From Xanthomonas sp. DAR 80977 (GTDB lineage Bacteria; Pseudomonadota; Gammaproteobacteria; Xanthomonadales; Xanthomonadaceae), in contig NZ_CP162487.1 in the NCBI RefSeq assembly GCF_041240605.1, positions 689,001 through 753,000 of the forward strand: 64,000 nucleotides of DNA, given 5' to 3'. A program made the translations under genes and the position numbers. The notes beneath the pieces are model-generated. The model was not told the DNA's origin. It saw nothing but the letters and a program-made list of their open reading frames with translations, and did not search any database. Shown in pieces: positions 28,523 through 41,719 of the stretch (within the stretch, counting starts at the first letter, position 1; every line of letters begins with the position of its first letter).

Positions 28523-29809
28523 CTACGCGAACGCCTTGCTGCCGCGCATCACCGCCAGCACGTCGTGGCAGGCGCCCATGGTGTGGTAGTCGGTCTTGCC
28601 GGCCGGGCTCTTCTCGTCGCTGTAGCTGCGGTTGTCGCGGCTGAGGATGCGGAACCAGGCGCCGTAGCGGTGGTCGACCAGGTGCTCCCACGAATACGCC
28701 CACAATTTGTCGTAGGCGCTGCGGTAGGACGCATCGCCGCTGGCGGCCAGCAGCCTCGCGGCGGCGGCGATCGCTTCGGCCTGCACCCAGAAATACTTGT
28801 CGTCGTCGCAGAAGTAGGTCGGGTGTTGCGCCACGTCGGGCACGCCGACCACCGGTTCGGCCTCGCTGCCGGAGGCGAAGCCGTAGACGATGCCGCCGTA
28901 TTGCGCGTCCCAGCCGTGCGCCAGCGCGGTGTCGAACAGGTGCCGCGCGGTCGGCAGCAGCCACGCCGGCGCGGTGCCGGAAGCGGCCTGCAGGTGCCCG
29001 TGCAGCAGCACCAGCAGCTTCGACCACTCCACCTGGTGGCCGGGCTGGAAGCCCCATGGCCGGAACAGGTGCTTGGGATTGTCGCGGTTGTAGTCCCAGT
29101 CCACCTGCCAGTTCGCATCGTAGTGCTCCCACACCAGGCCGCCGGCCAGCGCCGCCTGGCGGCGGGTGATGTGGTCGGCGAGCAGCAGCGCGCGCTGCAG
29201 GTAGCGCGATTCGGCGCTGGCCTCGTAGGCGGCGATCAGCGCCTCGCACAGGTGCATGTTGGCGTTCTGCCCGCGGTAGCTGGAGAACTGCCACTCCGGC
29301 GTGGCCTCGTCGCGGTACAGGCCGGCGGCGGCGTCCCAGTAGCGGGTTTCCAGCAGCTGCCAGGTCTCGTCCATCCACGCGTCGGTGTCGATGCCGGCCT
29401 TCTTCGCGGTGGCGTAGGCCAGCAGCACGAACGCGGCGCCGTAGGCGTGCTGGGTGCGGTCCTCGGCGACGCCGTCGCGCAGGGTCCACACGTAGCCGCC
29501 GCTGGCGGCATCGCGGTGCACCTCGCGCAGGTAGCGCAGGCCGTGGCGCACGGCCTCCAGGTACTCGGCGGCCAGCGGCGAATCGGCGAATTCGTTCGCC
29601 GCCATCGCGTAGTTGAAGACGAAGCGGGTGCTGCTGACCAGGTGGCGGTGGCCGGCGTCGTACACGCTGCCGTCGTCGCGGAAATAGTGGAAGAAGCCGC
29701 CATCCGGATCGATCGCGCGCGGATGGTAGAAGGCCATGGTGTCGGCGATGTGCGCGCGCAGCACGGCGGCATCGGCGAAGTCGGGCAGGGGCGTGGCAGG
29801 CAGGTTCAT
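28523..29809 (-). CDS. AGE-family epimerase/isomerase, probable D-mannose isomerase
   Basis: 428 residues of the N-acylglucosamine 2-epimerase family, an (alpha/alpha)6 barrel. Family segments: GGFFHYFRDDGSVYDAGHRH near 38–57 (with RFVFNYA after), YRGQNANMHLCEALI near 177–191 (catalytic His), HYDANWQVDWDYNRDNPKHLFRPWGFQPGH near 230–259 (His) and KTDYHTMGACHD near 402–413 (His). Members isomerise free mannose to fructose or epimerise glucosides. Its place after a sugar permease and a LacI regulator, opposite an alpha-mannosidase, favours mannose isomerase. Start MNLPATPLPDF chosen at 29809; a longer frame upstream lacks support. Confidence 0.85.
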   Translation of the reverse strand: MNLPATPLPDFADAAVLRAHIADTMAFYHPRAIDPDGGFFHYFRDDGSVYDAGHRHLVSSTRFVFNYAMAANEFADSPLAAEYLEAVRHGLRYLREVHRDAASGGYVWTLRDGVAEDRTQHAYGAAFVLLAYATAKKAGIDTDAWMDETWQLLETRYWDAAAGLYRDEATPEWQFSSYRGQNANMHLCEALIAAYEASAESRYLQRALLLADHITRRQAALAGGLVWEHYDANWQVDWDYNRDNPKHLFRPWGFQPGHQVEWSKLLVLLHGHLQAASGTAPAWLLPTARHLFDTALAHGWDAQYGGIVYGFASGSEAEPVVGVPDVAQHPTYFCDDDKYFWVQAEAIAAAARLLAASGDASYRSAYDKLWAYSWEHLVDHRYGAWFRILSRDNRSYSDEKSPAGKTDYHTMGACHDVLAVMRGSKAFA

Positions 29810-29900
29810 GCGGTCGCTGGGAGCCAGGTGGGTGGGGGAAGGGAAAAGAACGGCCAGGCGCAGGCGCGGCGGCAACGTGCCGCCGCGCCCGTGCCGCGGA

Positions 29901-31205
29901 TCAATGCATCGCGCGCGCCACCGGCGTGGCGCCGGGCACCTCGGCTGGCAGGTTGGCCGACAGTCGCGAGCCGCGCAGGCCGTACCAGAGGATGTAGGCG
30001 TAGCACAGCAGCGGGATCACGAAGGCGTGCTGGATGCCGACCACGTCGGCCAGCGCGCCCTGCGCCAGCGGCACCAGCGCGCCGCCGACGATGCCCATGA
30101 TCAGCAGGCTCGAGGCCTTGCTGGTCAGCGGACCCAGGCGCTCGATGGCCACGGTGAAGATGGTCGGGAACATGATCGAGTTGAACAGGCCGATCGCGAT
30201 CACGCTCCACATCGCCACGTGGCCGGTGCTGATCATGGTCACGATCAGCAGCAGCGAGGCGACGCCGGCGAAGGCGGCCAGCAGCTTGCGCGCCGGGATC
30301 ACCTGCAGCAGCGCGGCGCCGGCGAAGCGGCCGACCATCGCGCCGCCCCAGTAGAACGCCAGGTAGCGGCTGGCGGTGGCTTCGGTCAGGCCGCCGGTGG
30401 TCGGGCCGGAGATGTAGTTGATCAGGAAGCTGCCGATCGACACTTCCGCGCCCACGTACATGAAGATCGCCACCACGCCCCACAGCAGGTGCGACTGGCG
30501 CAGCGCATCGCCGAAGCTGTGATGCGACTCGGTGCTGCCGGCATCGTCCTCGCGCAGCGACGGAATGCGCATCACCAGCACGAACACCGCCAGCAGCAAC
30601 AGGCCGCCGGCCAGCAACAGGTACGGCACCTGTACCGATTGCGCCTGCGCGCCGCGATAGGCCGCCTGCTCGAGCGCGCTCATCGCCGCGATCTTGTCGG
30701 CCGACAGCACCGCGGTGGCCAGGATCAGCGGGCCGATCAGCAGCGGGAACACCGTGGTGCCCAGCGAATTCAGCGCCTGCGCGAAGTTCAGCCGGCTCGG
30801 CGCCTTGCTCGGTTCGCCGATCAGGCTGATGTACGGGTTGGCCGCCACCTGCAGCAGGGTGATGCCGCTGGCCAGCACGAACAGCGCGGTCAGGAACAGC
30901 GGATACGACGGCAGCCGCGCGGCCGGGTAGAACATCGCCGCGCCGATCGCCGCGACCACCAGGCCGATGACGATGCTGGCCTTGTAGCCGACCCGCGCCA
31001 CCACCGCACCGGCCGGCAGCGACATCAGGAAGTACGCGCCGAAGAAGGTGAACTGGATCAGCATCGACTGCGCGTAGTTCATCTGGAACACGGCTTTCAG
31101 ATGCGGGATCAGCACATCGTTGAGGCTGGTCAGGCCGCCCCAGGTGAAGAAGATCATGCTGACCACCGCGATGGCGGCAGTGTTGGACAGCGGACGACGG
31201 CTCAT
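29901..31205 (-). CDS. FucP-like sugar MFS transporter
   Basis: 434 residues, about 12 membrane segments. Typical of the FHS/FucP–GluP group: IFFTWGGLTSLNDVLIPHLK near 19–38 (helix 1), LLQVAANPYISLIGEP near 117–132, LNFAQALNSLGTTVFPLL, and AMVGRFAGAALLQVIPARKLLA. These are H+-coupled permeases for fucose, glucose, galactose or mannose; the locus argues for mannose released by GH92. Start codon overlaps the stop of lacI by 4 bp (ATGA), so it is coupled to its regulator. Confidence 0.88.
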   Translation of the reverse strand: MSRRPLSNTAAIAVVSMIFFTWGGLTSLNDVLIPHLKAVFQMNYAQSMLIQFTFFGAYFLMSLPAGAVVARVGYKASIVIGLVVAAIGAAMFYPAARLPSYPLFLTALFVLASGITLLQVAANPYISLIGEPSKAPSRLNFAQALNSLGTTVFPLLIGPLILATAVLSADKIAAMSALEQAAYRGAQAQSVQVPYLLLAGGLLLLAVFVLVMRIPSLREDDAGSTESHHSFGDALRQSHLLWGVVAIFMYVGAEVSIGSFLINYISGPTTGGLTEATASRYLAFYWGGAMVGRFAGAALLQVIPARKLLAAFAGVASLLLIVTMISTGHVAMWSVIAIGLFNSIMFPTIFTVAIERLGPLTSKASSLLIMGIVGGALVPLAQGALADVVGIQHAFVIPLLCYAYILWYGLRGSRLSANLPAEVPGATPVARAMH

Positions 31206-32251
31206 GCAGCGACTCCGGGGACGGGCGATAGGGCGACCCGGCTGCTGGCACGCAGGCACAGCCGGGACGGGGCGATGGTAAGGGCAGGCAGTGACTGTTG
31301 CTGGCGCAGCGCGTCCAGCACCAGCTGCGCGGCCTGCATGCCGCGTTCGCGCGGGGCGACGGCGACGGTGGACAGCGGCGGGGTGGCGACGGCGGCTTCG
31401 GCGATGTCGTCGAAACCGACCAGCGCGTAGTCGTGGCCGGCGTGGCGGCCGCGTTCGGCCAGGCCGCTGGCCAGGCCCAGCGCCACCACGTCGTTGTAGC
31501 AGACCAACGCGGTCGGCAAGGGATCGCGCGCGCACAGCGCGCCGGCCTGGCGCGCGGCTTCCAGCCGGGTCGGCGCGCATTCGATCAGCCAGGCCGGGTC
31601 GGCGGCGATGCCGGCGGCGGCCAGCGCGTCGCGGTAGCCGGCGCGGCGTTCGGCGCAGGAACTGGACTGGCGGTGGCCGCCGAAGAACGCGATCGCACGG
31701 TGCCCGAGCGCCAGCAGGTGCTCGGTGGCCAGGCGCGCGCCGCGGCGGTTGTCCAGCGCCAGCAGCGGCCAGTCGCCGTCCAGCGCGCGGTTGAACAGCA
31801 GCACCGGCAGCCGCGTGCCCAGCAACTGGCGCAGCCGTGCCGCGTCGGTGTTCTCGGTCGGCGACAGGATCAGCGCCGCCGGCTGGTGTTCGATCAGCGA
31901 GGCCAGCACGCTGTGCTGGCGCTCCGGCGATTCGCCGGTGCTGCCCATCAGCATCACGTAGCCGGCCTCGGCCAGCGCCGCGTCCACGCCGCCGGCGAAT
32001 TCGGCGAAGAACGGATTGGCCAGGTCGTTGACCACCAGCGCCACCGCATTGGAGGCGCGCCCGCGCAGGCTGGCCGCGCCGCGGTGGTAGACGTAGCCCT
32101 GCCGCGCGATCTCCGCCGCCACCCGCGCGCGCGTGTCCGCATGCACCAGCGGGCTGTTGCGCAGCACCAGCGACACGGTCGCCCGCGACACGCCGCAGGC
32201 GGCGGCGATGTCGGACACGGTGACGCGTTTGTCGGCGGGGGACGACGGCAC
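31202..32251 (-). CDS. LacI-family regulator of the mannoside locus (paralogue A)
   Basis: 349 residues with GTG start. N-terminal HTH: VTVSDIAAACGVSRATVSLV at about 10–29, then the hinge helix region (YVYHRGAASLRG) and a periplasmic-binding-like ligand domain with NDLANPFFAEFAGGVDAAL, ILSPTENTD and GFDDIAEAAVATPPLSTVAV. First gene of lacI–MFS–epimerase. A 14-bp CG-centred palindrome (32257–32270) lies 6 bp ahead of the start codon, so autoregulation is likely. It closely resembles the LacI protein at 62311–63468, with nearly the same recognition helix. Confidence 0.88.
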   Translation of the reverse strand: MPSSPADKRVTVSDIAAACGVSRATVSLVLRNSPLVHADTRARVAAEIARQGYVYHRGAASLRGRASNAVALVVNDLANPFFAEFAGGVDAALAEAGYVMLMGSTGESPERQHSVLASLIEHQPAALILSPTENTDAARLRQLLGTRLPVLLFNRALDGDWPLLALDNRRGARLATEHLLALGHRAIAFFGGHRQSSSCAERRAGYRDALAAAGIAADPAWLIECAPTRLEAARQAGALCARDPLPTALVCYNDVVALGLASGLAERGRHAGHDYALVGFDDIAEAAVATPPLSTVAVAPRERGMQAAQLVLDALRQQQSLPALTIAPSRLCLRASSRVALSPVPGVAA

Positions 32252-32256
32252 GGCGA

Positions 32257-32270
32257 TTAGACCGGTTCAA
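32257..32270. promoter_or_regulatory. Probable LacI-type operator, site A
   Basis: TTAGACCGGTTCAA, a 14-bp imperfect palindrome with the central CG usual for LacI-family operators. It is 6 bp upstream of the lacI start, so it could control the lacI–MFS–epimerase transcript. Confidence 0.5.
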
Positions 32271-32305
32271 AAGGCCGCCCATCCTGCGCCGTCGTGATCC
32301 GCTGC

Positions 32306-32329
32306 GCATTTTGCAGTGCAGCAAAATGC
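32306..32329. promoter_or_regulatory. 9-bp perfect inverted repeat in the lacI/GH92 divergent region
   Basis: GCATTTTGC and GCAAAATGC flank a 6-bp centre (AGTGCA). It lies midway between two candidate LacI operators in a 128-bp divergent promoter region and may bind another regulator. It does not match the LacI-type site consensus. Confidence 0.45.
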
Positions 32330-32351
32330 AGGCGGCTTTTGTGGTATCCGT

Positions 32352-32365
32352 TTGGACCGATTCGG
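32352..32365. promoter_or_regulatory. Probable LacI-type operator, site B
   Basis: TTGGACCGATTCGG, central CG, one half-site strong (TTGGACC) and one weak. It lies 14 bp before the GH92 start and just after a TATCCG that could be the -10, a position that would block transcription. Confidence 0.45.
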
Positions 32366-32379
32366 CCGGGGAGTTCTCC

Positions 32380-34743
32380 ATGCGTCATACCTGGACCAAG
32401 CGCGCCGCCGCGGCGCTGTTGCTGGCCGCCGTGTGGCCGGCGGCACATGCCGCCACCGAACAGGCCGCGGCCAGTGCGGCCAGTCCGGGCGAGCGCGCCG
32501 TCGCCGCGGTGGACCCGTTCATCGGCACCGGCGGCGAAGGCCATACCTATCCCGGCGCCACGGTGCCCTTCGGCATGGTCCAGCTGAGCCCGGACACGCG
32601 CATCCAGCCGCGCAAGGACGCCTACGGCTGGGCCGCCGGCTACCGCTACGACGACCGCAGCCTGGTCGGGTTCTCGCACACGCACTTCTCCGGCACCGGC
32701 CATTCCGACCTGGGCGACGTGCTGCTGATGCCGATCAGCGGCGCGGTGCGGCTGGAGCGCGGCGATCCGGACAAACCCGGCAGCGGCTACAGCTCGCGCT
32801 TCCGCCACGACGACGAACGCGCCGAGCCCGGCTACTACGCGGTGACCCTGGACGACTACCAGGTGCGCGCCGAGCTCACCGCCAGCGCGCGTGCCGGCGT
32901 GCACCGCTACACCTTCCCCAAGGGCCAGCCGGCGCACGTGCTGCTGGACCTGCGCACAAGCATGTACGACTACCCGGGCAAGATCAGCTGGTCGCGGCTG
33001 CGCGTGCGTGCCGACGGCACCGTCACCGGCTTCCGCGAAACCCGTGGCTGGGCGCCGGGGCGGCAGCTGTACTTCGCGCTGCGCTTCTCGCAGCCGCTGC
33101 GCGGCCATGCCCTGCACAACACCGAGCAGGACATTCCCTACAAGGGCTTCCCGCCGCCGGGCGACAGCGACCCGGCGCAGCGCGCGCAGATCGAAGGCCG
33201 CCAGCTGGTGGCCAGCTTCGACTTCGGCCAGGCCACGCGCGAGCCGCTGCTGGTGAAGGTGTCGATCTCGCCGGTCAGCGAGGACAACGCCATCGCCAAC
33301 CTCGACGCCGAAGTGCCGGGCTGGGACTTCGACGGCGCGCGCCGCGCCGCGCGCGCGCAGTGGGCGCAGGCCTTGGGTGCGGTGGAAGTGCAAGCGCCGC
33401 CGCAGCAGCGCACCCAGTTCTACACCGCGCTGTACCACAGCCTGCTCGGCCCCACGCTGTTCATGGACAGCGACGGCCGCTATCGCGGGCCGGACAACGC
33501 CGTGCACCAGGCGCAGGGCTACACCAATTACTCGACGTTCTCGCTGTGGGACACCTACCGCGCGCTGCATCCGCTGCTGACCCTGGTACAGCCGCCGCAG
33601 CGCACCAACGACATCGTCAATTCGCTGCTCGCGCACCGCAAGAACAGTCCGTACGGCGTGCTGCCGGTGTGGTCGTTCCAGGGCCTGGAGACCTGGTGCA
33701 TGATCGGCTACCACGCCGTGCCGGTGATCGCCGACGCCTACATGAAGGGCATCCGCGGCTACGACACCAACGCCGCGCTCGAGGCGATGGTGGCCAGTGC
33801 GAACTACGGCCCCTACGACGGCATCGCCCAGTACCGCGAACTGGGCTACGTGCCGATCGACGAGGAAGGCGAGGCCGCGTCCAAGACCCTGGAGTACGCG
33901 TTCGACGACTGGACCATCGCGCGCATGGCGCAGGCGATGGGCCGCAGCGAGGTGGCCAGCGAATTCGGCAAGCGCGCCGGCAACTGGCGGCACGCCTTCG
34001 ACGCCGGCACCGGCTTCATGCGCGCGCGCAAGCGCGACGGCAGCTTCCGCGAACCGTTCGACCCCAGCGCCAGCGGCTACGGCAGCGACTACACCGAAGG
34101 CAACGCCTGGCAGTATTCCTGGTACGTGCCGCAGGACGTGGCCGGCCTGGCCCGCGCGCACGGCGGCGAAGACAAACTGCTGTCACGGCTGGACCAGGTG
34201 TTCGAGGCCAAGGTCGATCCCAAGGTGTTCGAACACATGGAAGACATCACCGGGCTGATCGGCTGGTACGCGCACGGCAACGAACCCAGCCACCACGTTG
34301 CCTATCTGTATGCGTACGCCGGGCAGCCGTGGCGCACCCAGGCGCGGTTGCAGCAGATCATGCGCAGCCAGTACGCGGCGCGTCCCGACGGCCTGGCCGG
34401 CAACGACGACCTGGGGCAGATGTCGGCCTGGTACGTGTTCACCGCACTGGGTTTCTATCCGGTGGCGCCGGCCAGCAACCAGTACATCATCGGCCGTCCG
34501 TTCCTGCCGCATGCCACGCTGGCGCTGCCCAACGGCAAGCGTTTCAGCATCGTCGCCGACGGCCTGGACGACGCGCATCCCTACATCGGCAGCGTCACCC
34601 TCAACGGCCGCCCGCTGGAGCGCGCCTTCCTGCGCCACGAGGAGATCATGGCCGGCGGCGAACTGCGCTTCACCCTGCAGGCCGAGCCGAACACCGCCTG
34701 GGCGGCGGGCGGGGCCGAGCGCGCTTATTCGATGAGCGAATAG
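32380..34743 (+). CDS. Secreted GH92 alpha-mannosidase (GH92-1)
   Basis: 787 residues. Signal peptide at 1–24 (cleavage near AHAATE). Mature protein opens with VDPFIGTGGEGHTYPGATVP, the GH92 hallmark, followed by THFSGTGHSDLGDVLLMP. Near the C-terminus HGNEPSHHVAYLYAYAGQPW holds Glu635, the expected catalytic acid, and GNDDLGQMSAWYVF holds Asp676/Asp677, expected for the base/Ca-site region. GH92 are Ca-dependent inverting exo-alpha-mannosidases (1,2-, 1,3- or other linkages); this sequence has the full set, consistent with alpha-1,2-mannosidase. Divergent from the mannose uptake operon, so it likely feeds it. Periplasmic or outer-surface location is expected. Confidence 0.93.
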   Translation: MRHTWTKRAAAALLLAAVWPAAHAATEQAAASAASPGERAVAAVDPFIGTGGEGHTYPGATVPFGMVQLSPDTRIQPRKDAYGWAAGYRYDDRSLVGFSHTHFSGTGHSDLGDVLLMPISGAVRLERGDPDKPGSGYSSRFRHDDERAEPGYYAVTLDDYQVRAELTASARAGVHRYTFPKGQPAHVLLDLRTSMYDYPGKISWSRLRVRADGTVTGFRETRGWAPGRQLYFALRFSQPLRGHALHNTEQDIPYKGFPPPGDSDPAQRAQIEGRQLVASFDFGQATREPLLVKVSISPVSEDNAIANLDAEVPGWDFDGARRAARAQWAQALGAVEVQAPPQQRTQFYTALYHSLLGPTLFMDSDGRYRGPDNAVHQAQGYTNYSTFSLWDTYRALHPLLTLVQPPQRTNDIVNSLLAHRKNSPYGVLPVWSFQGLETWCMIGYHAVPVIADAYMKGIRGYDTNAALEAMVASANYGPYDGIAQYRELGYVPIDEEGEAASKTLEYAFDDWTIARMAQAMGRSEVASEFGKRAGNWRHAFDAGTGFMRARKRDGSFREPFDPSASGYGSDYTEGNAWQYSWYVPQDVAGLARAHGGEDKLLSRLDQVFEAKVDPKVFEHMEDITGLIGWYAHGNEPSHHVAYLYAYAGQPWRTQARLQQIMRSQYAARPDGLAGNDDLGQMSAWYVFTALGFYPVAPASNQYIIGRPFLPHATLALPNGKRFSIVADGLDDAHPYIGSVTLNGRPLERAFLRHEEIMAGGELRFTLQAEPNTAWAAGGAERAYSMSE

Positions 34744-35228
34744 ACGCACGACGCACGATCGCCGCTCCGGTTGCCGCGATGGACCTGTGCGGGGCCGTCG
34801 CGGCGACCCACACCGCACGCCGTGTCCTTTCCTTCGGGCGCCACTGCCCGCCCACGCGCGCAAGCCGTCGCAGGCGCGTGAACGGAAGATGACGTTAAGG
34901 CGTCGCCACTGCTGCGTGGCAGTGCGCAGTGCTTCGCAAACGCCCATGCGGCGGCGCTGCAACATCTGATCGGCCCGCGTCCGTGGTTAGCCGCCGTATG
35001 CGCCTGCTTAATGCCATGAACACATTTCATTGGCATCGCCTGTGGTCTTGTGGCGCTGTCGCATCGCATCGAGCGGCATGGTCGCCCCGGCGCCCAATCC
35101 GATTGCCGATGCGGCACATCGCGCAGGTGCATTCCGTTTCCGTCCCGTGAGATGGCCGATCCGGGCTGCCGATGGCGATCGCTGCGGTCTGGTCGCGCAC
35201 CCCTCATCACGCCGAACGGGATATCCGA
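34744..35228. other. Non-coding region between GH92-1 and glgE
   Basis: 485 bp. Several overlapping open frames exist here but none has a ribosome site, signal sequence or family similarity I can recognise. No clear terminator for the GH92 gene is visible; the glgE promoter must lie in this stretch. Base composition between 34985 and 35060 is more AT-rich than nearby genes, which may mark the promoter. Confidence 0.5.
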
Positions 35229-38200
35229 ATGCATGTCTGCCTGCTGTCCCCCCCGAGCCACCACGACACGGCCGCGCTGGAGGCGGCCATGGCCGCCGCG
35301 CAGGCCAATGGCTGCGACCACGTGGTGCTGCCCAACCCATTCGCGCAGGACCCGCAGGGGCGGCTGGCGGATCCGGCGGCCGACGATGCCGCGGGCGACG
35401 CGCAGCTGCAGCAGTGGCTGGCGCTGGCGCAGAAGCACGGACTGAAACTGCTGGTCGATCTGCGCATCGACGAGATCGGCGGCGGCAGCCGCCTGCTGCA
35501 GGAACATCCTCACTGGTTCCGCGCGCGCAGCTCGGCGCTGCCGGATCCGCGCACGCAGCGCGGCACGCCGGACATCGCCCAGGGCCGCTTCGCCTACGCC
35601 GAGGAAGGCGCAGGCTTGGCGCAGTGGTGGAGCGTGCGCCTGCGCGATTGGCTGCGCGGCGGCCTGGCCGGCTTCCGCGTGCTGCAGCCGCAGCGCGTGC
35701 CGGCCTCGCTGTGGCGCAGCCTGATCGCCGGCGTGCAGGCGGAGGTGCCCAACGCCAAGTTCGTGGCCTGGACCCCGGGCCTGGGCCTGGAGGCCTTGCG
35801 CGGCCTGCACGGCGCCAATTTCGACGCGGCGTTCTCGTCGCTGGCGTGGTGGGACGGACGCGGCAGCTGGTTCTTCGACGAGGACGTGGCGCTGCGCAGC
35901 CTGGCGCGCCGGGTCGTGGCCACCATCGATCCCGACGCGCCTTCGGATGCGCAGCCGCCGCTGCAGCGCACGCAGCGCGCGCGGCTGGCCGCCGCGTTCG
36001 GCGATGCCTGGGCGATCGCCGAACCCGCCGCAGTGCCGGTGCCGGCCGACACCGATGCCGACGCAGCGCCGGCCATCCCGGTCGATGCCACGCACGGCCT
36101 GCGCCTGCGCCCCTTGCTGCGCGACGGCGCGTTGACCGCGGTCGCGGTGGAACCGCTGGGCGCCGCGCCGTGGCTGGTGCTGCTCAACAGCGACCGCGAC
36201 CACCTGCTGCCGGTGCCGGGGTCGGCGCTGTTGCGCCTGCTCGGCGACAGCGAATCGCTGCTCAGCGACCAGGGCGAGCCGATCCAGGGCGACCAGGGCG
36301 GCACCCTGGAGGCGGGCGAAGTGCGGATCTACCGCAGCGTGCCGGCGCGCCCGGTGCTGGCCGCCGCGCGTGCGCGCACGCCGGCCGACGTCGCCGCCGG
36401 CGCGGCACGTGTGTGCATCGAGGCGGTGACGCCGTCGGTGGACGACGGCCGCTTCCCGGTCAAGCGCACCGTCGGCGACCGCATCTGCGTGGAAGCCGAC
36501 GCGTTCTGCGATGGCCACGACCGCATCGCGGTGGCGCTGCTGTGGCGCGCCGCCGATGCGCGCAGCTGGTCCAGCGCGCCGATGCGCGCGCTGGGCAACG
36601 ACCGCTGGCGCGGCGAGTTCCCGCTGGAACGGCTGGGCCGCTACGAGTTCCGCATCGAAGCCTGGCGCGACATCTTCGCCACCACCCACGCCGACCTGGA
36701 GAAGAAACGCGCCGCCGGCACGCTGCTGCCGGTGGACGTGCAGGAAGCGCTGGCCCAGGTCGAGGCCGCGCGCGCGCGCAGCCGCGGCGCCTTGAACTCA
36801 CGGCTGAAGGCGATCCTCGCCCGCATCACCCGCAGCGAGGATCCCGCCGCCCGCGCGGAGATCCTGCTGGAACCCGGCACCGCCGACGCGATGGCGCGCG
36901 CCGACGACAAGCCGTTCCGTACCGAATACCCGATGACCTTCCGCGTCGAGGCCGAGCGCCGCGGCGCGCATTTCTCCAGCTGGTACGAGTTGTTTCCGCG
37001 TTCGCAGAGCGGCGACCCGGCGCGCCACGGCACCTTCGACGACGTGATCGCGCGCCTGCCGCATATCCGCGCGATGGGCTTCGACGTGCTGTACATGCCG
37101 CCGATCCACCCGATCGGCGAGAAGAACCGCAAGGGCCGCAACAACGCCGTGACCGCGCAACCCGGCGAGCCTGGTAGCCCATATGCGATCGGCTCGTCCG
37201 AGGGGGGGCATACCGAAGTGCACGCCGAACTCGGCGGTCTGGAGGGCTTTCGTCGGCTGCGTGCCGCCGCGGCCGAGCAGGGCCTGGAACTGGCACTGGA
37301 TTTCGCGATCCAGTGCGCGCCGGACCATCCCTGGCTGCGCGAGCATCCGGACTGGTTCACCTGGCGCGCCGACGGCTCGATCCCGTACGCGGAGAATCCG
37401 CCGAAGAAATACCAGGACATCGTCAACGTCGATTTCTACGCCAGCGGCGCGGTGCCCGAGCTGTGGAATGCGCTGCGCGACGCGGTGCTGTTCTGGGTCA
37501 ACGAAGGCGTCAACCTGTTCCGCGTCGACAACCCGCACACCAAGCCGTTCCCGTTCTGGGAATGGCTGATCGCCGAAGTGCGCGGTCGCCATCCGCAGGT
37601 GGTGTTCCTGTCCGAAGCCTTCACCCGGCCGAAGCCGATGTACCGGCTGGCCAAGGTCGGCTTCTCGCAGTCCTACACCTACTTCACCTGGCGCCAGCAC
37701 AAGGCCGAGCTGCAGGCCTACATCGAAGAGCTCAACACCGGCACGCCGCGCGAATGCTTCCGCCCGCATTTCTTCGTCAACACGCCGGACATCAACCCGG
37801 TGTTCCTGCAGCAGAGCGGCCGCGGCGGGCACCTGATCCGCGCCGCACTGGCGACCACGCTGTCGGGCCTGTGGGGCATGTACCAGGGCTTCGAACTGTG
37901 CGAGGCCACGCCGCTGGCGCCGGGCAAGGAGGAGTACCTGGATTCGGAGAAATACCAGCTGCGCGCCTGGCCCGAGCGTGCGCCCGGCGACATCGTCGAC
38001 GAGATCACCCGCCTCAACCTGCTGCGCCGCCAGCATCCGGAACTGCAGTCGCACCTGGGCACGCGTTTCTATCTCGCGCAAAACGACCAGGTGCTGTACT
38101 TCGGCAAGTTCCTGGACGAGGCGCACCTGGCGCGCAGCCGCAGCCTGGTGCTGGTGGCGATCAGCCTGGATCCGCACGCCGCGCAGGAGGCGCAGATCGA

Positions 38201-38359
38201 AGTGCCGCTGTGGGAACTGGGCCTGCCCGACCACGCCAGCGTCGCCGTGCAGGACCTGTGGGACGGCCATGAATTCGCCTGGCACGGCAAGCCGCAAACC
38301 ATTCGCCTCGATCCCTCGCGGCCGTTTTCCCTATGGCGTATCCGCGCCGGAGCCACGCC

Positions 38360-38363
<4 letters not shown>
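35229..38363 (+). CDS. glgE: Maltosyltransferase GlgE with an extra N-terminal pseudo-GH13 domain
   Basis: 1044 residues. From about residue 380 this is a complete GlgE (alpha-1,4-glucan:maltose-1-phosphate maltosyltransferase): [36 protein letters not shown], nucleophile Asp767 in [16 protein letters not shown], acid/base Glu796 in FLSEAFTRP. That part alone is about 665 residues, the normal GlgE size. The first 380 residues look like a GH13-type barrel ([49 protein letters not shown]), but the catalytic Asp and Glu positions are occupied by other residues, so this half is probably non-catalytic. Start MHVCLLSPP at 35229 chosen over an upstream in-frame start because similarity begins there. 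Overlaps treS by 4 bp. Confidence 0.93.
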
Positions 38364-41715
<3,352 letters not shown>

Positions 41716-41719
<4 letters not shown>

